64,000 nucleotides of DNA from Pelagicoccus sp. SDUM812005 (GTDB lineage: Bacteria; Verrucomicrobiota; Verrucomicrobiia; Opitutales; Opitutaceae): positions 1-64,000 of the forward strand of contig NZ_JARXIA010000012.1 of the NCBI RefSeq assembly GCF_031127875.1, read 5' to 3'. Below the pieces are notes generated by a model, which was given only the letters and a program-made list of their open reading frames with translations, had not been told where the DNA came from and did no database searches. Position numbers and translations under genes: made by a program. This document shows positions 63,256-64,000 of the stretch, in pieces; the stretch's first letter is position 1; every line of letters starts with the position of its first letter.

Positions 63256-63776
63256 CGTTCGCCCACCATCCTCGCTATCTGCAAAATCTCCGGCTCCCAG
63301 TAGAGGCCCTCCCTCCCCGACGCTTCCCGGTTCAGCAATATTCCCGGAAGCCCCTCGTCGTCATACACGATCAAGGCCGCCCCCTGGCTCTTCAGCTCCG
63401 GATTGATCGTGACACTGAGCGCCTTGTTGACACGAGCGAACTCGATCGCTCGATCCAAGTTCCCTGCCTTGACCGCGACCACCACCTGCACCCCCTCCGG
63501 AATCTCCAAGCCGCGAGTCACGCCGACCAAGCTGCGATCGCGAATCGACGTCCCTACGTAGGCAGTCAATTCGTCCGCTAGATTCCCCTCATCCAAAACA
63601 TGGATACGCATGGTCTTCTCCGACCGATCGCTCGACTCGAAGGCAAGCACCTTCACGATAATAGCAGCCGACAAGGAATGCGGCAGCGTTCCCTCGCGAG
63701 CCGACACTGGCGAAACAAAAGCCAGCCCACACCAAAGAGCTAACATCAAAATGCACCTGTAGAATTCGAGTTTCAC
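63252..63776 (-). CDS. YfiR-like (DUF4154) periplasmic protein
   Basis: A 174-residue exported protein. A signal peptide ([18 protein letters not shown]) is followed by a domain with the strand-helix pattern of YfiR/DUF4154 proteins ([11 protein letters not shown]...[44 protein letters not shown]). YfiR represses the diguanylate cyclase YfiN from the periplasm in Pseudomonas. Here the neighbour is a hybrid kinase, with the genes overlapping (ATGA). The TonB-dependent receptor gene is just upstream. The family call is moderate because similarity is low. Confidence 0.65.
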   Translation of the reverse strand: MKLEFYRCILMLALWCGLAFVSPVSAREGTLPHSLSAAIIVKVLAFESSDRSEKTMRIHVLDEGNLADELTAYVGTSIRDRSLVGVTRGLEIPEGVQVVVAVKAGNLDRAIEFARVNKALSVTINPELKSQGAALIVYDDEGLPGILLNREASGREGLYWEPEILQIARMVGER

Positions 63777-63780
63777 CTAT

Positions 63781-64000
63781 CTATAAATCGAAACTCACGC
63801 GCAAAGTGAAACGTCTCGAACTCACCTGCGGCAGGAGGGAATTCTGAAACCCGTCGACATCGACCGAAAAGTCGTCCCCTGAACCCGCTCCCTCTACTCC
63901 TGGGGCCAGATATTCCTCCTCGAAAAGATTCTCCACCTTAAAAGAGACGCTGTATTCGCCAAAGTCATACAAAAGGTTGAGATCGAAAACAGTGTATGCC
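63781..64000 (-). CDS. TonB-dependent receptor, C-terminal part
   Basis: The frame continues past the right edge, so only the last 72 codons are seen. They encode the final strands of an outer-membrane beta-barrel (AYTVFDLNLLYDFGEYSVSFKVENLFEEEYL...SSRRFTLRVSFDL). The NLF-(D/E)-EEYL motif and the ending in alternating hydrophobic residues are typical of TonB-dependent receptors. The stop lies 4 bases before the YfiR-like gene, so the three genes form one operon. Substrate unknown. Confidence 0.82.
   Translation of the reverse strand, partial: AYTVFDLNLLYDFGEYSVSFKVENLFEEEYLAPGVEGAGSGDDFSVDVDGFQNSLLPQVSSRRFTLRVSFDL

Overview
The window looks like chromosomal DNA of a Verrucomicrobium of the Opitutae type, close to Opitutales or Puniceicoccales. 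The main reason is an acidic stretch followed by FELSPF(E/T)V in two secreted proteins near 46.9 kb and 47.9 kb. That motif is typical of exported proteins in that group. Supporting signs are many secreted repeat, von Willebrand factor A (VWA) and TonB-type proteins, and weak or absent Shine-Dalgarno sequences. The taxonomic call is an inference. No rRNA, tRNA or CRISPR array was found.

The left 27 kb is accessory DNA, more AT-rich than the rest. (1) At 1-3010 is a decaying chromosomal integron. Four cassette genes on the minus strand are separated by three attC sites. The core heptamers at the two ends of each complete cassette are exact reverse complements. The adjacent integrase gene on the plus strand is a pseudogene with stops, frameshifts and no catalytic tyrosine. 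(2) At 3.0-6.6 kb is a patchwork: two antitoxin-like proteins, a helical-repeat/deoxyribonucleotidase-like fusion and a metallophosphoesterase, separated by gene-poor DNA. (3) At 6.7-14.4 kb is a Tn7-like transposition module, tnsA-tnsB-tnsC-tniQ-tniQ. It has two TniQ/TnsD-type target selectors and no Cas genes, and an IS21-like DDE core remnant sits between tnsA and tnsB. (4) At 15.6-26.4 kb is a defence island. It holds a type I restriction-modification operon (hsdM, rhuM, hsdS, AAA ATPase, hsdR), then a GHKL ATPase with a PD-(D/E)XK-like tail, and a DUF1883-TIR protein. hsdS carries three perfect 12-bp repeats in its central spacer.

From about 26.97 kb the DNA becomes GC-rich with a strong C bias on coding strands, and the genes look like core genome. 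There is a protein-repair pair (LMW phosphatase and fructosamine kinase), uppP, a PD-(D/E)XK protein, purN and a soluble FtsK. These are followed by a repeat protein with two small paralogues, an epimerase, a secreted 17-residue-repeat protein, a GT2 glycosyltransferase and a TPR membrane protein.

At 41.3-49.8 kb a PEGA protein, two secreted VWA proteins, a histidine kinase, an OmpR-type regulator and a DUF4139 protein form a probable regulon. The promoters of the DUF4139 and second VWA genes are near-identical 117-bp duplications with Pho-box-like repeats, and a similar box precedes the first VWA gene.

The right end holds mqo, pcp with a Crp-like regulator, a YdcZ-like/arylamine N-acetyltransferase fusion, a beta-helix protein, a tandem class II aldolase, valS, a hybrid histidine kinase, a YfiR-like protein and the end of a TonB-dependent receptor. 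A family of palindromic intergenic repeats recurs across the GC-rich part.
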